From: Geobacteraceae bacterium
GTDB lineage: Bacteria > Desulfobacterota > Desulfuromonadia > Desulfuromonadales > BM103
Assembly: GCA_024641085.1 (NCBI GenBank)
Contig: JAHEDT010000011.1
Coordinates: 1-64,000, forward strand
DNA: 64,000 nucleotides
Direction of reading: 5' to 3'
Position 1 is the first letter of the stretch, and every line of letters begins with the position of its first letter. The translations under genes were made by a program, and so were the position numbers. Of the stretch, positions 17,784-26,641 are shown in pieces. The notes under the pieces were generated by a model, which saw only the letters and a list, made by a program, of their open reading frames with translations, was not told the origin of the DNA and ran no database searches.

Positions 17784-18725
17784 TTACTTCGGCTCGAGGG
17801 CCTTGACCAGACCCCGGATCATGATGTTGTAAGGGGTCGGAATCCCCGCCTGCGCACCGTACTTGATAATTTTGCCATTGATGTAATCGACCTCGGTGCG
17901 GCGTTTGGCCTCGACGTCCTGAAGCATAGACGGTTTGTGATTGCCGGCATTTTTGATGTAGCCGATGGCGTAGGGATAGTAGTTCGAACCGAGAGAGAAT
18001 TCGTTGGTCCGGGCCACCGCAATTCCTTCCTTGATCAATGCGTCAACCAGGTTGAAGGTAATCGGATCGTTGATAATTTCCACCATGGTCATGCCGGTCA
18101 CTGCGCAGATCGGATTCATGCAGGCATTGAGCACCGTTTTCCGCCACACCATGTCGGTGATCTGCTCGCTGTGCCGGGTGTCGAGGCCGCATTCGGTCAA
18201 CACCTCGCAGATACCAATGGCTGCTTGGGCGGACTCCGGGTCGAGCTCCTGCAGATAGTGGGGGCGATGGTGAAAGGCGAGGCGGATGTGCCCGGGGCGC
18301 AAGGGGACACAGCCGAAATTAACCACACCGCGCATGACAGTCCTGGCGCCGAGGTGCTGGGCCAGTTCCAGCTCCGTATCGATGCCGTTCTGCCAGCTGA
18401 TCACGTAGCGCCCTACGGCGGCAAAGCCCTCCAGGGCCGATGCGATCAGCGGCAGGGCGGTCGCTTTCACCGTAATGAAGATGACATCGGGCGGGTCGTC
18501 GAGCAGATCATCGACCCGGGTCGTCGTTCTGGTCACCCGGGCCTGGAAGCTGTCGACACCCTCGAGGGTGATCCCTGGTTCGAGAGCCGGGGCCAGCAGT
18601 TCCGGGACGATGTCACAGAGCGTCACGTCGTACCCGCCCCTGGCCAGGAACGCCGCGACTGTCCCGCCTACGGGGCCTGCTCCGATGACGGCAAACTTTT
18701 TCGGACGGTAGCTCGTATCAGCCAT
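17784..18725 (-). CDS. Ketopantoate reductase-family 2-hydroxyacid/2-oxoacid dehydrogenase, copy 2
   Basis: 313 aa, the same length as copy 1 and collinear with it. It has GAGPVG near residue 15, catalytic K196 (VWRKTVLN), and the KPSMLQDVEAKRRTE segment with the catalytic Ser and Glu. The two copies differ mainly in the substrate-side region around residues 140-165, so they may have diverged in specificity. Lies 43 nt upstream of ACT copy 1. Confidence 0.8.
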   Translation of the reverse strand: MADTSYRPKKFAVIGAGPVGGTVAAFLARGGYDVTLCDIVPELLAPALEPGITLEGVDSFQARVTRTTTRVDDLLDDPPDVIFITVKATALPLIASALEGFAAVGRYVISWQNGIDTELELAQHLGARTVMRGVVNFGCVPLRPGHIRLAFHHRPHYLQELDPESAQAAIGICEVLTECGLDTRHSEQITDMVWRKTVLNACMNPICAVTGMTMVEIINDPITFNLVDALIKEGIAVARTNEFSLGSNYYPYAIGYIKNAGNHKPSMLQDVEAKRRTEVDYINGKIIKYGAQAGIPTPYNIMIRGLVKALEPK

Positions 18726-18769
18726 CTTTATCGTCTCCTTGAAGGAACAACCGGGGCTTCAGGCCGTGA

Positions 18770-19219
18770 TTAAGCGGGGCTTTCGAGGATTCCGAAGGAT
18801 TCGGCATCAAGGATTTTAATGTCGTGATCCTGCAGCAATCTGATGGCCAGGTCATTGTCGCTGAAGCTGAACACCATAACGGCTTTCCCCGAAGAGGTCC
18901 CCGCCAGGGCGTACATGTACTCGACGTTGACTTTGTGCTCCATCAGTACCTTGAGGACTTTTGCCAGGCTCCCCGGGGTGTCGTTGATTTCTGCGGCGAC
19001 CACTTCGTCCACCCGGGCCGGGAACTGTTTCTCCATGATCACCCTGCGGGCCTTGGCTACATCGGAAATCAGGATTCTCAATACACCGAACCCGGACACA
19101 TCGCATATCGACAGCGACCTGAGGTTGAGGCCCGCTTCACCCAGGGCCTGGGTTGCTGCGAAGAGCCGTCCCGGAGCGTTTTCCAGGAATATCGAGATCT
19201 GCTTGAGGGTCTGCTTCAT
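18770..19219 (-). CDS. Tandem ACT-domain protein, copy 2
   Basis: 149 aa, two ACT modules with APGRLFAA and TPGSLAKV turns; clearly paralogous to copy 1. With the reductase-like gene 44 nt downstream it forms the first unit of a duplicated ACT-reductase pair. It follows iorB after 132 nt in the same orientation. Confidence 0.85.
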   Translation of the reverse strand: MKQTLKQISIFLENAPGRLFAATQALGEAGLNLRSLSICDVSGFGVLRILISDVAKARRVIMEKQFPARVDEVVAAEINDTPGSLAKVLKVLMEHKVNVEYMYALAGTSSGKAVMVFSFSDNDLAIRLLQDHDIKILDAESFGILESPA

Positions 19220-19311
19220 AACGGACTTCCTTTCCCTGCCGGGACAGAACGCTAGTCAACCATTTCGGGGTTAGGCAAATTATCAGATGCAGCGCCGAGG
19301 CGTTGAGAAGC

Positions 19312-19340
19312 TGAAATGATTTTTTCAAAGCCTCATTTCA
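19312..19340. repeat. Inverted repeat between iorB and ACT copy 2
   Basis: TGAAATGA and TCATTTCA are perfect 8-nt inverted arms separated by 13 nt. No T-run follows on the minus strand, so it is more likely an operator or mRNA processing site than a terminator. It lies 12 nt after the iorB stop. Confidence 0.4.
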
Positions 19341-19351
19341 ACCACCCAACA

Positions 19352-19924
19352 TCAAGCCTCCGCCCCTCCGACCAGGGCCTTCATGTTGACCTCGACCCCT
19401 TTGCCCCTGGTAATCTTCCTGACAACTTCTCTGATGACGTCCTCTTCGAGGGGCAGGAATTTCATCACCGTGCCGACCATGACCATGTTCACCGCTTTGC
19501 CGTTGCCGGCCTGCCGCGCTATGGCCAGGGCGTCGATGCCGTGGGCATTTGCACAGGCTGCCGCTATTTGCTGTTCCACATCCTGAGGATAGACCGCCAT
19601 TCCCGCGGCCACGGTGCTTGGATTGATGGCGACCTTGTTGTAGAGCAGGCGGCCGCCCGGCTTAAGGTAGTGGCTGTAGCGCAGGGCTTCCAGGGGCTCG
19701 AAGGAGATCAGCAGATCGGCGGCGCCTGGCATGACTACCGGCGAACTGACCTGGTCGCCGATGCGCACGAAACTGATCACGCTGCCGCCGCGCTGGGCCA
19801 TGCCGTGGACTTCGTTCTGTTTGACGTCCATGCCGCTGGCCAGGGCGCTCTCGGCGAGGACCTTGGAGGCCATCAGAACGCCCTGTCCGCCGACGCCGGC
19901 AATTACGATATTAAAGATTTGCAT
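19352..19924 (-). CDS. iorB: Indolepyruvate:ferredoxin oxidoreductase subunit beta
   Basis: 190-aa gamma-type 2-oxoacid oxidoreductase domain. It opens with NIVIAGVGGQGVLMASKVLA and contains HGMAQRGGSV, both hallmarks of IorB. With IorA it converts aryl pyruvates (indole-, phenyl-, hydroxyphenylpyruvate) and CoA to aryl-acetyl-CoA, CO2 and reduced ferredoxin. Its start overlaps iorA by 14 nt, so the subunits are translationally coupled. Confidence 0.93.
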   Translation of the reverse strand: MQIFNIVIAGVGGQGVLMASKVLAESALASGMDVKQNEVHGMAQRGGSVISFVRIGDQVSSPVVMPGAADLLISFEPLEALRYSHYLKPGGRLLYNKVAINPSTVAAGMAVYPQDVEQQIAAACANAHGIDALAIARQAGNGKAVNMVMVGTVMKFLPLEEDVIREVVRKITRGKGVEVNMKALVGGAEA

Positions 19925-21677
19925 AGTTCTCTCCCTCGATCTCGTGCATCGCGTCGAATTTACACATCTGCTTGCAGACGCCGCAGCCGTTGCAGACGTT
20001 GGGGTCGACCCTGACCTTCTGCTTCTCGCCGGATGCGGTCAGCCCCAAAGCCATGCAGGCGACCCGGAGACAGGCCCGACAGCCGGTGCATTTTTCCTGG
20101 TCGACGCTCATGGCTGGCTTGCGGATCTTGTAGCGCAGAATACAGGGGTTCTTGTCGATCAGCACATAGGGACCCGGAGTCTCGAGCCCTTTCCTGATCG
20201 CCGCTTCCGTTTCCTTGAGATCGTATGTGTTGAGTTCAGCGACGTTGTCTATGCCCAGCGCCTTGACCAGCGGTACCATCTCGACCTGACGAACCGGGAC
20301 GCCCTGCAGCGTTTCGCCGGTACCGGGGTTCTCCTGGCCGCCGGTCATGCCGGTGGTGCGGTTGTCCATGATGATGACCAGGGCGTTGCCGCCGTTGTAG
20401 GCCATGCTCATCAGGCCGGTCATCCCGGAATGGAAAAAGGTCGAGTCGCCGATCACGGCCACCGGTTTCTCTTCGCGCCCGGCAATCGCATTGACCTTGG
20501 CCATGCCGTGGGCGGCGCTGATGCTGGCGCCCATGTCGATCACCGCATGCATGGCATTCATCGGCGGCAGAGCCCCCAGGGTGTAACAGCCGATATCCCC
20601 GGAGACGAAGACCTTGAGCTTGCTGAGGATGGTGAACAGGCCACGGTGCGCGCAGCTTGGACAGAACACCGGCGGCCGCTGGGGCAGCCCTTCGACCGGT
20701 CTGATGGTCTCGGCCTTGCTCCCGCCGAGGGCGGCCTTCAGGATGTCGGCATTGATTTCCCCGCAGAGCGGCAGCTTGTTCTTGCCGATCTCAACATCGA
20801 CGCCCATGGCGCGAACCTGCTCTTCGAAGATGGCATCCATCTCCTCAACCACCACCAGGCGTTTGACACTGGCGGCGAATTCACGGATCTTGCGCACGGG
20901 GAGGGGGTGTACCAGTCCCAACTTGAGGACCGATGCCTCCGGGAATGCTTCACGAACATGCTGGTAGGACACCCCGGAGGTGATGATGCCGAGGTCCGGG
21001 TCGCGCATCTCGGTGCGGTTCAGGGGCGTGGCCTCGGCAAACTCCTGGAGCTTGAGTAAACGGGCCTCCAGCTCGACGTGCCGCAGCTTGCCGAAGCTGG
21101 GCAGCATGACGTACTTGGGAACGTTCTTGACCCATTGGCCGACCTGGGGGGCGATTTTCTCCTGCGGCACGACGACCCCTTTGGCATGCGAGATGCGCGT
21201 GGTGGTGCGCAGCATTACCGGCGTGTCGAATTGCTCTGAAATCTCGAAGCCGGCCCGGACCATATCGTAGGATTCCTGAGAATCGGACGGATCGAGCATC
21301 GGGACCTTGGCGAATTTGGCGTAGTTGCGGCTATCCTGCTCGTTCTGCGAGGAGTGCATCCCCGGGTCGTCGGCGACCATCAGGATCAGGCCGGCGTTGA
21401 CGCCGGTGTACGCGAGGGTCAACAAGGCATCGGCGGCGACGTTGACGCCGACGTGCTTCATGGTGGCGAGCGATCGGCCTCCGGCGATGCTCCCGCCGAT
21501 GGCCGACTCCAGGGCGACTTTTTCGTTGGGAGCCCACTCGCAGTAGACCTGGCCCAGGCGGGCGACTTCCTCGAGGGTTTCGGTGCTGGGAGTGCCGGGG
21601 TAGCCGGAGGCAAACACCCCTCCGGAATCCCCGAAACCAAGCGCAATGGCTTCGTTGCCGGAAATAATTTTTTTCAT
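19911..21677 (-). CDS. iorA: Indolepyruvate:ferredoxin oxidoreductase subunit alpha
   Basis: 588 aa from the ATG at 21677, with AAGG about 6 nt upstream. It has the pyrimidine domain at the N-terminus (YPGTPSTE; NEKVALE), a TPP-binding domain with GDIGCYTLG and GDSTFFHSG, and a C-terminal pair of ferredoxin-type [4Fe-4S] motifs in the last 60 residues. The second is canonical (CxxCxxCxxxC); the first is CxxCxxCx4C, one residue longer than usual. Indolepyruvate or a related aryl 2-oxoacid is the likely substrate; phenylglyoxylate is conceivable given the benzoyl-CoA genes. Confidence 0.93.
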   Translation of the reverse strand: MKKIISGNEAIALGFGDSGGVFASGYPGTPSTETLEEVARLGQVYCEWAPNEKVALESAIGGSIAGGRSLATMKHVGVNVAADALLTLAYTGVNAGLILMVADDPGMHSSQNEQDSRNYAKFAKVPMLDPSDSQESYDMVRAGFEISEQFDTPVMLRTTTRISHAKGVVVPQEKIAPQVGQWVKNVPKYVMLPSFGKLRHVELEARLLKLQEFAEATPLNRTEMRDPDLGIITSGVSYQHVREAFPEASVLKLGLVHPLPVRKIREFAASVKRLVVVEEMDAIFEEQVRAMGVDVEIGKNKLPLCGEINADILKAALGGSKAETIRPVEGLPQRPPVFCPSCAHRGLFTILSKLKVFVSGDIGCYTLGALPPMNAMHAVIDMGASISAAHGMAKVNAIAGREEKPVAVIGDSTFFHSGMTGLMSMAYNGGNALVIIMDNRTTGMTGGQENPGTGETLQGVPVRQVEMVPLVKALGIDNVAELNTYDLKETEAAIRKGLETPGPYVLIDKNPCILRYKIRKPAMSVDQEKCTGCRACLRVACMALGLTASGEKQKVRVDPNVCNGCGVCKQMCKFDAMHEIEGENYANL

Positions 21678-21755
21678 CAAAACCTTCCCTTGGTGGACTG
21701 CTTGTACGGCAGGTCCGGATTGAATGTCTGTGGTCCTTGGTTGCGTCCGGCCACT

Positions 21756-23099
21756 CTATTTGGGCCGACGGTCTTCAATACGCTTGGCCTTGCCTTCACT
21801 GCGCGCAATGCTGTTGGGTGGTACCAGCTGGATGTCGACGCTGATGCCGATTACGTCCTTGATGTCCTGCTGAAGATTGCGTTTTTTGCTGCGGACCGCC
21901 GCCACGTCCTCGAGGATGTCGAATTCGTCACCCTTGAGAATGTCGGCAGCGGCCTTGACCATGAATTCCTCGGTCACTTCGACTTTGACCCGCAATGAAT
22001 CCATGGCGCCTTTGCGTTCGACGATGACCATGTAGTGCGGCGAGACTCCTTCGCGTTTGAGAATAATCGATTCTATCTGTGAAGGGAAGACGTTGACTCC
22101 GCGGATGATCAGCATGTCGTCGCTGCGCCCTGAAACCCGCTCCATCACGACCGTGGTCCGGCCGCAAACACAGGTGCCGTAAGTGAGCCGCGTGATGTCC
22201 CGGGTCCGGAAGCGCAGTAGGGGCTGCCCCTGGTTGGCGACCGTGGTGAAAACCAGTTCGCCAACTTCCCCTTCGGCAAGCACTTCGCAGCTGTGCGGGT
22301 CGATAATTTCCGGGTAGAAATAGTCTTCGTTGATGTGCAGCCCATGCTGCTTCTCAACGCATTCGAAGGCAACGCCTGGACCGATGATCTCAGAGAGGCC
22401 GTAGATGTCGCAGGCCTTGATGCCGAACTTGTCCTGGATCTTGTGGCGCATCGCTTCGCTCCAGGGCTCTGCGCCGAGCACTCCGACGCGGAGCTTGAGC
22501 TTGTGGAAGTCAATTCCCATCTCCTCGCCGGCCTCGTGGAGGTGCATCAGGAAGGAGGGCGTGGAGGTCAGCACGGAGCTGCCGAAGTCCTCCATCAGCA
22601 TCAGCTGCCGCTGGGTGTTCCCGCCCGAAATCGGAATGACCGCGGCACCGACCCGGATCGCCCCGTAGTGGATTCCGATTCCGCCGGTGAAGAGGCCGTA
22701 GCCGTAGATATTCTGCACCACGTCGTGCTTGGTGACGCCGGCACCGGTGAGCGCTCTTGCCATCACTTCCTTCCAGGTTTCCAGGTCCTGTCGCGTGTAG
22801 CCGACCACGACCGGCTTGCCGGTGGTCCCGGAGGTTGCGTGATACTCGACGATCTCCTCCTGGGGCGCACTGAACAGCCGGAAAGGATAGTTGTCGCGAA
22901 TGTCCTGCTTGGTGGTGAAAGGGAGCCTGCGAATGTCGTCCAGGGACCGGATCTCCCGGGGGCTTACTTTCAGCTCGTCGAGCTTGTTCCGGTAGTAGGG
23001 GTTCTTCTCGTATAGGTAGTTGACTGTTGCCTGCAGCCGGCCAAGCTGAAGGGCCTGCATCTCACTGCGGCTGTTTGTCTCTTCCTTGTTCCAGACCAT
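21756..23099 (-). CDS. paaK: Phenylacetate-CoA ligase
   Basis: 447 aa, the usual PaaK length. The adenylate-forming motifs are present: HATSGTTGKPVVVGYT (about 88-103), YGLSEIIGPG, and a C-terminal hinge and domain with RSDDMLIIRGVNVFP. It activates phenylacetate or another aryl acetate with ATP and CoA. Placement next to iorAB is common in anaerobes that use aromatic amino acids. It ends 78 nt before iorA in the same orientation. Confidence 0.92.
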   Translation of the reverse strand: MVWNKEETNSRSEMQALQLGRLQATVNYLYEKNPYYRNKLDELKVSPREIRSLDDIRRLPFTTKQDIRDNYPFRLFSAPQEEIVEYHATSGTTGKPVVVGYTRQDLETWKEVMARALTGAGVTKHDVVQNIYGYGLFTGGIGIHYGAIRVGAAVIPISGGNTQRQLMLMEDFGSSVLTSTPSFLMHLHEAGEEMGIDFHKLKLRVGVLGAEPWSEAMRHKIQDKFGIKACDIYGLSEIIGPGVAFECVEKQHGLHINEDYFYPEIIDPHSCEVLAEGEVGELVFTTVANQGQPLLRFRTRDITRLTYGTCVCGRTTVVMERVSGRSDDMLIIRGVNVFPSQIESIILKREGVSPHYMVIVERKGAMDSLRVKVEVTEEFMVKAAADILKGDEFDILEDVAAVRSKKRNLQQDIKDVIGISVDIQLVPPNSIARSEGKAKRIEDRRPK

Positions 23100-23190
23100 A
23101 TTGTCACCTCACTCCCTAGTCATCTCACCTTGATTGAAAAACATCTGGGTTGCATTGCATGTCTCGTATTGAGGCTTGCCCGCCTGCGTC

Positions 23191-24537
23191 TCAGAGATAG
23201 TGGAGTTCCCTGGCCTTTTCCGTGATCTCGTCACGAAACTGCGGATGGGCGATCTTGATCAGCGCCTGGGTCCGCTGGCGGACGGTTCTGCCGTAGAGCG
23301 CCGCTACGCCGAACTCGGTGACCACGAAGTGAACGTGGTTGCGGCTGGTGACCACTCCAGCGCCCGGTTTGAGCATCGGCACGATCTTGCTGATCACGGT
23401 GCCGTCGCGCAGTTGGGAGGTGCTGGGCAGAGCGATGATCGGCACGCCGCCTTTCGAGCGTGAGGCGCCGTAGATGAAGTCCAGCTGGCCGCCTACGGCC
23501 GAATGCATCTTCGGCCCGATGCTGTCCGCACAGACCTGGCCGGTCAGATCGATTTCGATCGCCGAGTTGATCGCCACCATGTGTTCGTTCTGCGCCACTA
23601 TGAAGGGGTCATTAACATATTCGGTGCGGCGCAGTTCGACCAGCGGGTTGTTGTTTACCCATTCATAGAGGCGCCTGGTGCCGAGCAGGAAGCCGCAGAT
23701 GATCTTGCCGGGATGCAGGGTTTTACGGGAACCGTTGACCACGCCTGCCTCGACCAGATCGATCACACCATCGGAAATCAGCTCGGAATGAACGCCGAGG
23801 TCCCGCTTGTCAAACAGGAACTTGAGCACAGCGTTGGGCAGGGCCCCGATACCCAGCTGCATGGTCGCCCCGTCGGGGATCAGCTGGGCAATATGGGCGG
23901 CGATTTGCTCGACCACCACCTGGTCAACATCGTCCCCCATCGGCATTTCAAAGAGGGGGGTGTCGCTTGGCACGATGTAATGGATTTTGTCGATGTGTAT
24001 GGCTGTGTCACCCAACGTTCGCGGCATCTGCTCGTTGATCTGGGCAATCACCACTCTGGCGACCTCTGCGGCGGAGATGGTGAGGCCTGATTCCGCGCCC
24101 ATGGAGCAGAAGCCGTTTGCGTCCGGCGGCGAGATGTGGATCAGCGCCACATCCAGGGGGAGATGGCCGTTTTTGAAGAGCAGGGGGAATTCGGAGAGCA
24201 TCACCGGGGTGAAATCGGCTCGCCCCTCGTTGACGGCCCGGCGCACGTTGGCGCTGATGAACATTGAGTTGATGCGCAGATGCCCTGTCATTTCGGGGGC
24301 GACATAATCCGCCGGGCAGATGGTCAGCGGGTGGCAGATTTCCACATTCTGCAGTTGCGGAGCCCGCCTGACCAGGGCATCGAGCAGCGGCAAAGGCACC
24401 GAGGCATTGCCGGTCAGAAAGACCCGGTCTCCAGACTTGATGACCTTGACGGCTTCATCCGGAGTCGTGATCCGTGACTGACAGGTCGCCTGCCAATTGG
24501 TTTGGGCTTCCTGTCTTCCTAAAAGCATCGTTTCCAC
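23191..24537 (-). CDS. Acetyl-CoA hydrolase/transferase-family CoA-transferase
   Basis: 448 aa; 4-hydroxybutyrate/acetate CoA-transferase family with two similar halves. The conserved GIGALPNAVL and LGVHSELISDG segments are present; the Glu of the latter is the likely covalent catalyst. It swaps CoA between acyl-CoA and a free acid, for example acetyl-CoA plus aryl acid. The start is a GTG with GGAGG at 7 nt; the ATG three codons later is too far from that site. It begins 4 nt after the acyl-CoA synthetase stop. Confidence 0.9.
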   Translation of the reverse strand: METMLLGRQEAQTNWQATCQSRITTPDEAVKVIKSGDRVFLTGNASVPLPLLDALVRRAPQLQNVEICHPLTICPADYVAPEMTGHLRINSMFISANVRRAVNEGRADFTPVMLSEFPLLFKNGHLPLDVALIHISPPDANGFCSMGAESGLTISAAEVARVVIAQINEQMPRTLGDTAIHIDKIHYIVPSDTPLFEMPMGDDVDQVVVEQIAAHIAQLIPDGATMQLGIGALPNAVLKFLFDKRDLGVHSELISDGVIDLVEAGVVNGSRKTLHPGKIICGFLLGTRRLYEWVNNNPLVELRRTEYVNDPFIVAQNEHMVAINSAIEIDLTGQVCADSIGPKMHSAVGGQLDFIYGASRSKGGVPIIALPSTSQLRDGTVISKIVPMLKPGAGVVTSRNHVHFVVTEFGVAALYGRTVRQRTQALIKIAHPQFRDEITEKARELHYL

Positions 24538-24540
24538 GTC

Positions 24541-26640
24541 TCAGCCTCCAGTTTGAATGCGGATCCTGCCATCGACGGCGAAGGCCCTGTCAGCAAAAGC
24601 CATAATGGGATTGAGATCCATCTCCTCGATCATCGGCAGATCGCCGAGCAGTTGCGAGACCCGCTGAATCAGTTCGATGACCGCCTGCCTGTTGATCCCC
24701 GTTTCACCGCGGACGCCGTCGAGCAGCGCCGAAGTTTTAATCGCGGCGAGCATCTCCGCGGCTTCAACGCCGGTCACCGGGGCCACCTTGAAGGCCACGT
24801 CCTTGAGGGTCTCGACATAAATCCCGCCAAGGCCGAACATCACCAGGTGTCCGAGGTTGCGCTCGGCAGTGGCGCCGATAATCAGTTCGCGCCCGCCGGG
24901 GAGAAATTTCTGTACCAGGAAGCCGAGCTCGCCGAAGTGGCCGAGTCGGCGCTGCATCTCTTCGACTGTGCTGAGGACTGTGGCGGCATCCTTGAGATTG
25001 ACGGCCACCCCGCCCATGTCGCTTTTGTGATCGATCTTGCTGCTGTCAACCTTGACTACCACCGGGTAGCCGATCGCGGCGGCGGCGGCGACCGCCTGGT
25101 CGGCATTCTGCACCACTTGCCAGGGAGCGACCGAGATGCCGTAGGCTTCGAATATCCCGTAAACTTCGCAAGCGGACAGGACCGTGCGGCCCGCTTGTCG
25201 GGCCTGCTCGATGATCGCCCGGGCACGTGCAGCGTCAGTGCCATCGAAAACCTGCGGCTGGCCGATATCCCGCCGCTGAATCCGGCCGTATTGCACCAGG
25301 GCACCCAGTGCCCGGGCTGCGTCGCCTGGATTCGCATAGAAGGGCACTTCGCCTTCCTTGAGGATCGCCATGGTCTTCTGGAAGCGTTCCAGCTTGAGGT
25401 TGGTCATGAAGTTGCAGACCAGCGGCTTGCGCTTCTGGAGGTTGACCTCGACGATCTCGCGGGCGACCGCATCGGTGTCGGTAAAGGGCGCGGTGACGAA
25501 GTTGATATAGACGCAGTCGATCTGATCGGAATCCATCATGACATCAAGAGCGGCACGGAACTGGGGGCCGCCGGCGGTGGCGACCACGTCGATGGGATTT
25601 TCCAAAGCCGCTTCGGGGAACTGGGTTTCGTGCAACCGGTCAATCGATGCCGCCGAGAGTTTCGGCACCTCGAGGTCGAAGCCGACCAGTACGTCGGTCG
25701 CGATCACCGCTGGACCGCCGGTGTTGGTAATGATGCCGACCCGATTGCCGGCCGGGATCGGCTGGCTGGAGAAAGCCATGGCCGCCCTCACCATTTCGCC
25801 TTCGTCGCGGAAGGGGAGAACGCCGATTTTCTCGAAAATAAGTTCGGTGGCGATGTCGACCCCGGCCAGCGAGCCGGTGTGCGAGGACGCCGCCTTGGCG
25901 CCCTCTTCGGTGCGGCCGGCCTTCATGGCCAGGACCGGCTTCCTCGCCGCCACCTTGCGGGTGACCTCCAGAAATTCGCGCGGTTTGTCGAAGCCCTCGG
26001 TGTAGAGGATGATCGCCTTGGTCCCCTCATCCTCGCCGTAATAGTGGATGATCTCCGGGATCGACACGTCGCAGGCGTTGCCGTTGGAGGCATAGAGGCG
26101 CTGGCCGATATCGAGGTCGTCGAGTGCCTGCATGATCAGTGCGCCGACGCCGCCGCTCAAGGCCACCACCGAAATGCTGCCCGGCTTGGGGAAGGTGAAG
26201 GTGAAGTTGCAGTAGGCGTTCAGCTCCGGGTCGGAATTGATGATCCCCTGGCAGTTGGGGCCGAACAGGCGGATGCCGTATTTGCGTGCGTTGGCGAGGA
26301 ATTCCGCCTGGAGCCTGGCACCCTCCTCGCCCATCTCGCTGAAGCCGGCCGAGTTGATGATGACCGCCTTGACCCCTTTCTGGCCGCATTCCTCGATGGC
26401 CTGGGGAACGAACTGGCTGGGGATGATGATGTGCGCCAGGTCGACCTCGCCCGGGATGTCCGCCAGTGAGGGGTAGGATTTGAGTCCGCATACTTCATCG
26501 GCCCTGGCGTTGACCGGGTAGATAGCACCTTTGTAGCCATATCTCTGGAGGTTCCTGATGATGACGTTGCCAATGGAAAGTTCCTTGGTGGATGCGCCGA
26601 CCAGGGCAACCGCTTTGGGCTTGAACAGGGCGTCTAGCAT
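24541..26640 (-). CDS. Acyl-CoA synthetase, ADP-forming, fused alpha-beta subunits
   Basis: 699 aa. Domains in order: CoA-binding (VALVGAS...), ligase-CoA with the phosphohistidine H254 in SSHTGSLAG, then an ATP-grasp domain (about 480-699). It converts acyl-CoA + ADP + Pi to acid + ATP, conserving energy from acyl-CoA made by IorAB or similar, or runs in reverse for activation. The start at 26640 has GGAGAG about 8 nt upstream; the longer reading to 26700 overlaps the dehydratase gene and is rejected. It starts 1 nt after that gene ends. Confidence 0.93.
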   Translation of the reverse strand: MLDALFKPKAVALVGASTKELSIGNVIIRNLQRYGYKGAIYPVNARADEVCGLKSYPSLADIPGEVDLAHIIIPSQFVPQAIEECGQKGVKAVIINSAGFSEMGEEGARLQAEFLANARKYGIRLFGPNCQGIINSDPELNAYCNFTFTFPKPGSISVVALSGGVGALIMQALDDLDIGQRLYASNGNACDVSIPEIIHYYGEDEGTKAIILYTEGFDKPREFLEVTRKVAARKPVLAMKAGRTEEGAKAASSHTGSLAGVDIATELIFEKIGVLPFRDEGEMVRAAMAFSSQPIPAGNRVGIITNTGGPAVIATDVLVGFDLEVPKLSAASIDRLHETQFPEAALENPIDVVATAGGPQFRAALDVMMDSDQIDCVYINFVTAPFTDTDAVAREIVEVNLQKRKPLVCNFMTNLKLERFQKTMAILKEGEVPFYANPGDAARALGALVQYGRIQRRDIGQPQVFDGTDAARARAIIEQARQAGRTVLSACEVYGIFEAYGISVAPWQVVQNADQAVAAAAAIGYPVVVKVDSSKIDHKSDMGGVAVNLKDAATVLSTVEEMQRRLGHFGELGFLVQKFLPGGRELIIGATAERNLGHLVMFGLGGIYVETLKDVAFKVAPVTGVEAAEMLAAIKTSALLDGVRGETGINRQAVIELIQRVSQLLGDLPMIEEMDLNPIMAFADRAFAVDGRIRIQTGG

Positions 26641-26641
26641 C

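Noticed and set aside
16249-18725. Calling the two reductase-like genes panE for pantothenate synthesis
   Set aside because: Duplicated, paired with ACT proteins and embedded in a catabolic run; no panB/panC nearby. The family also holds 2-hydroxyacid dehydrogenases.
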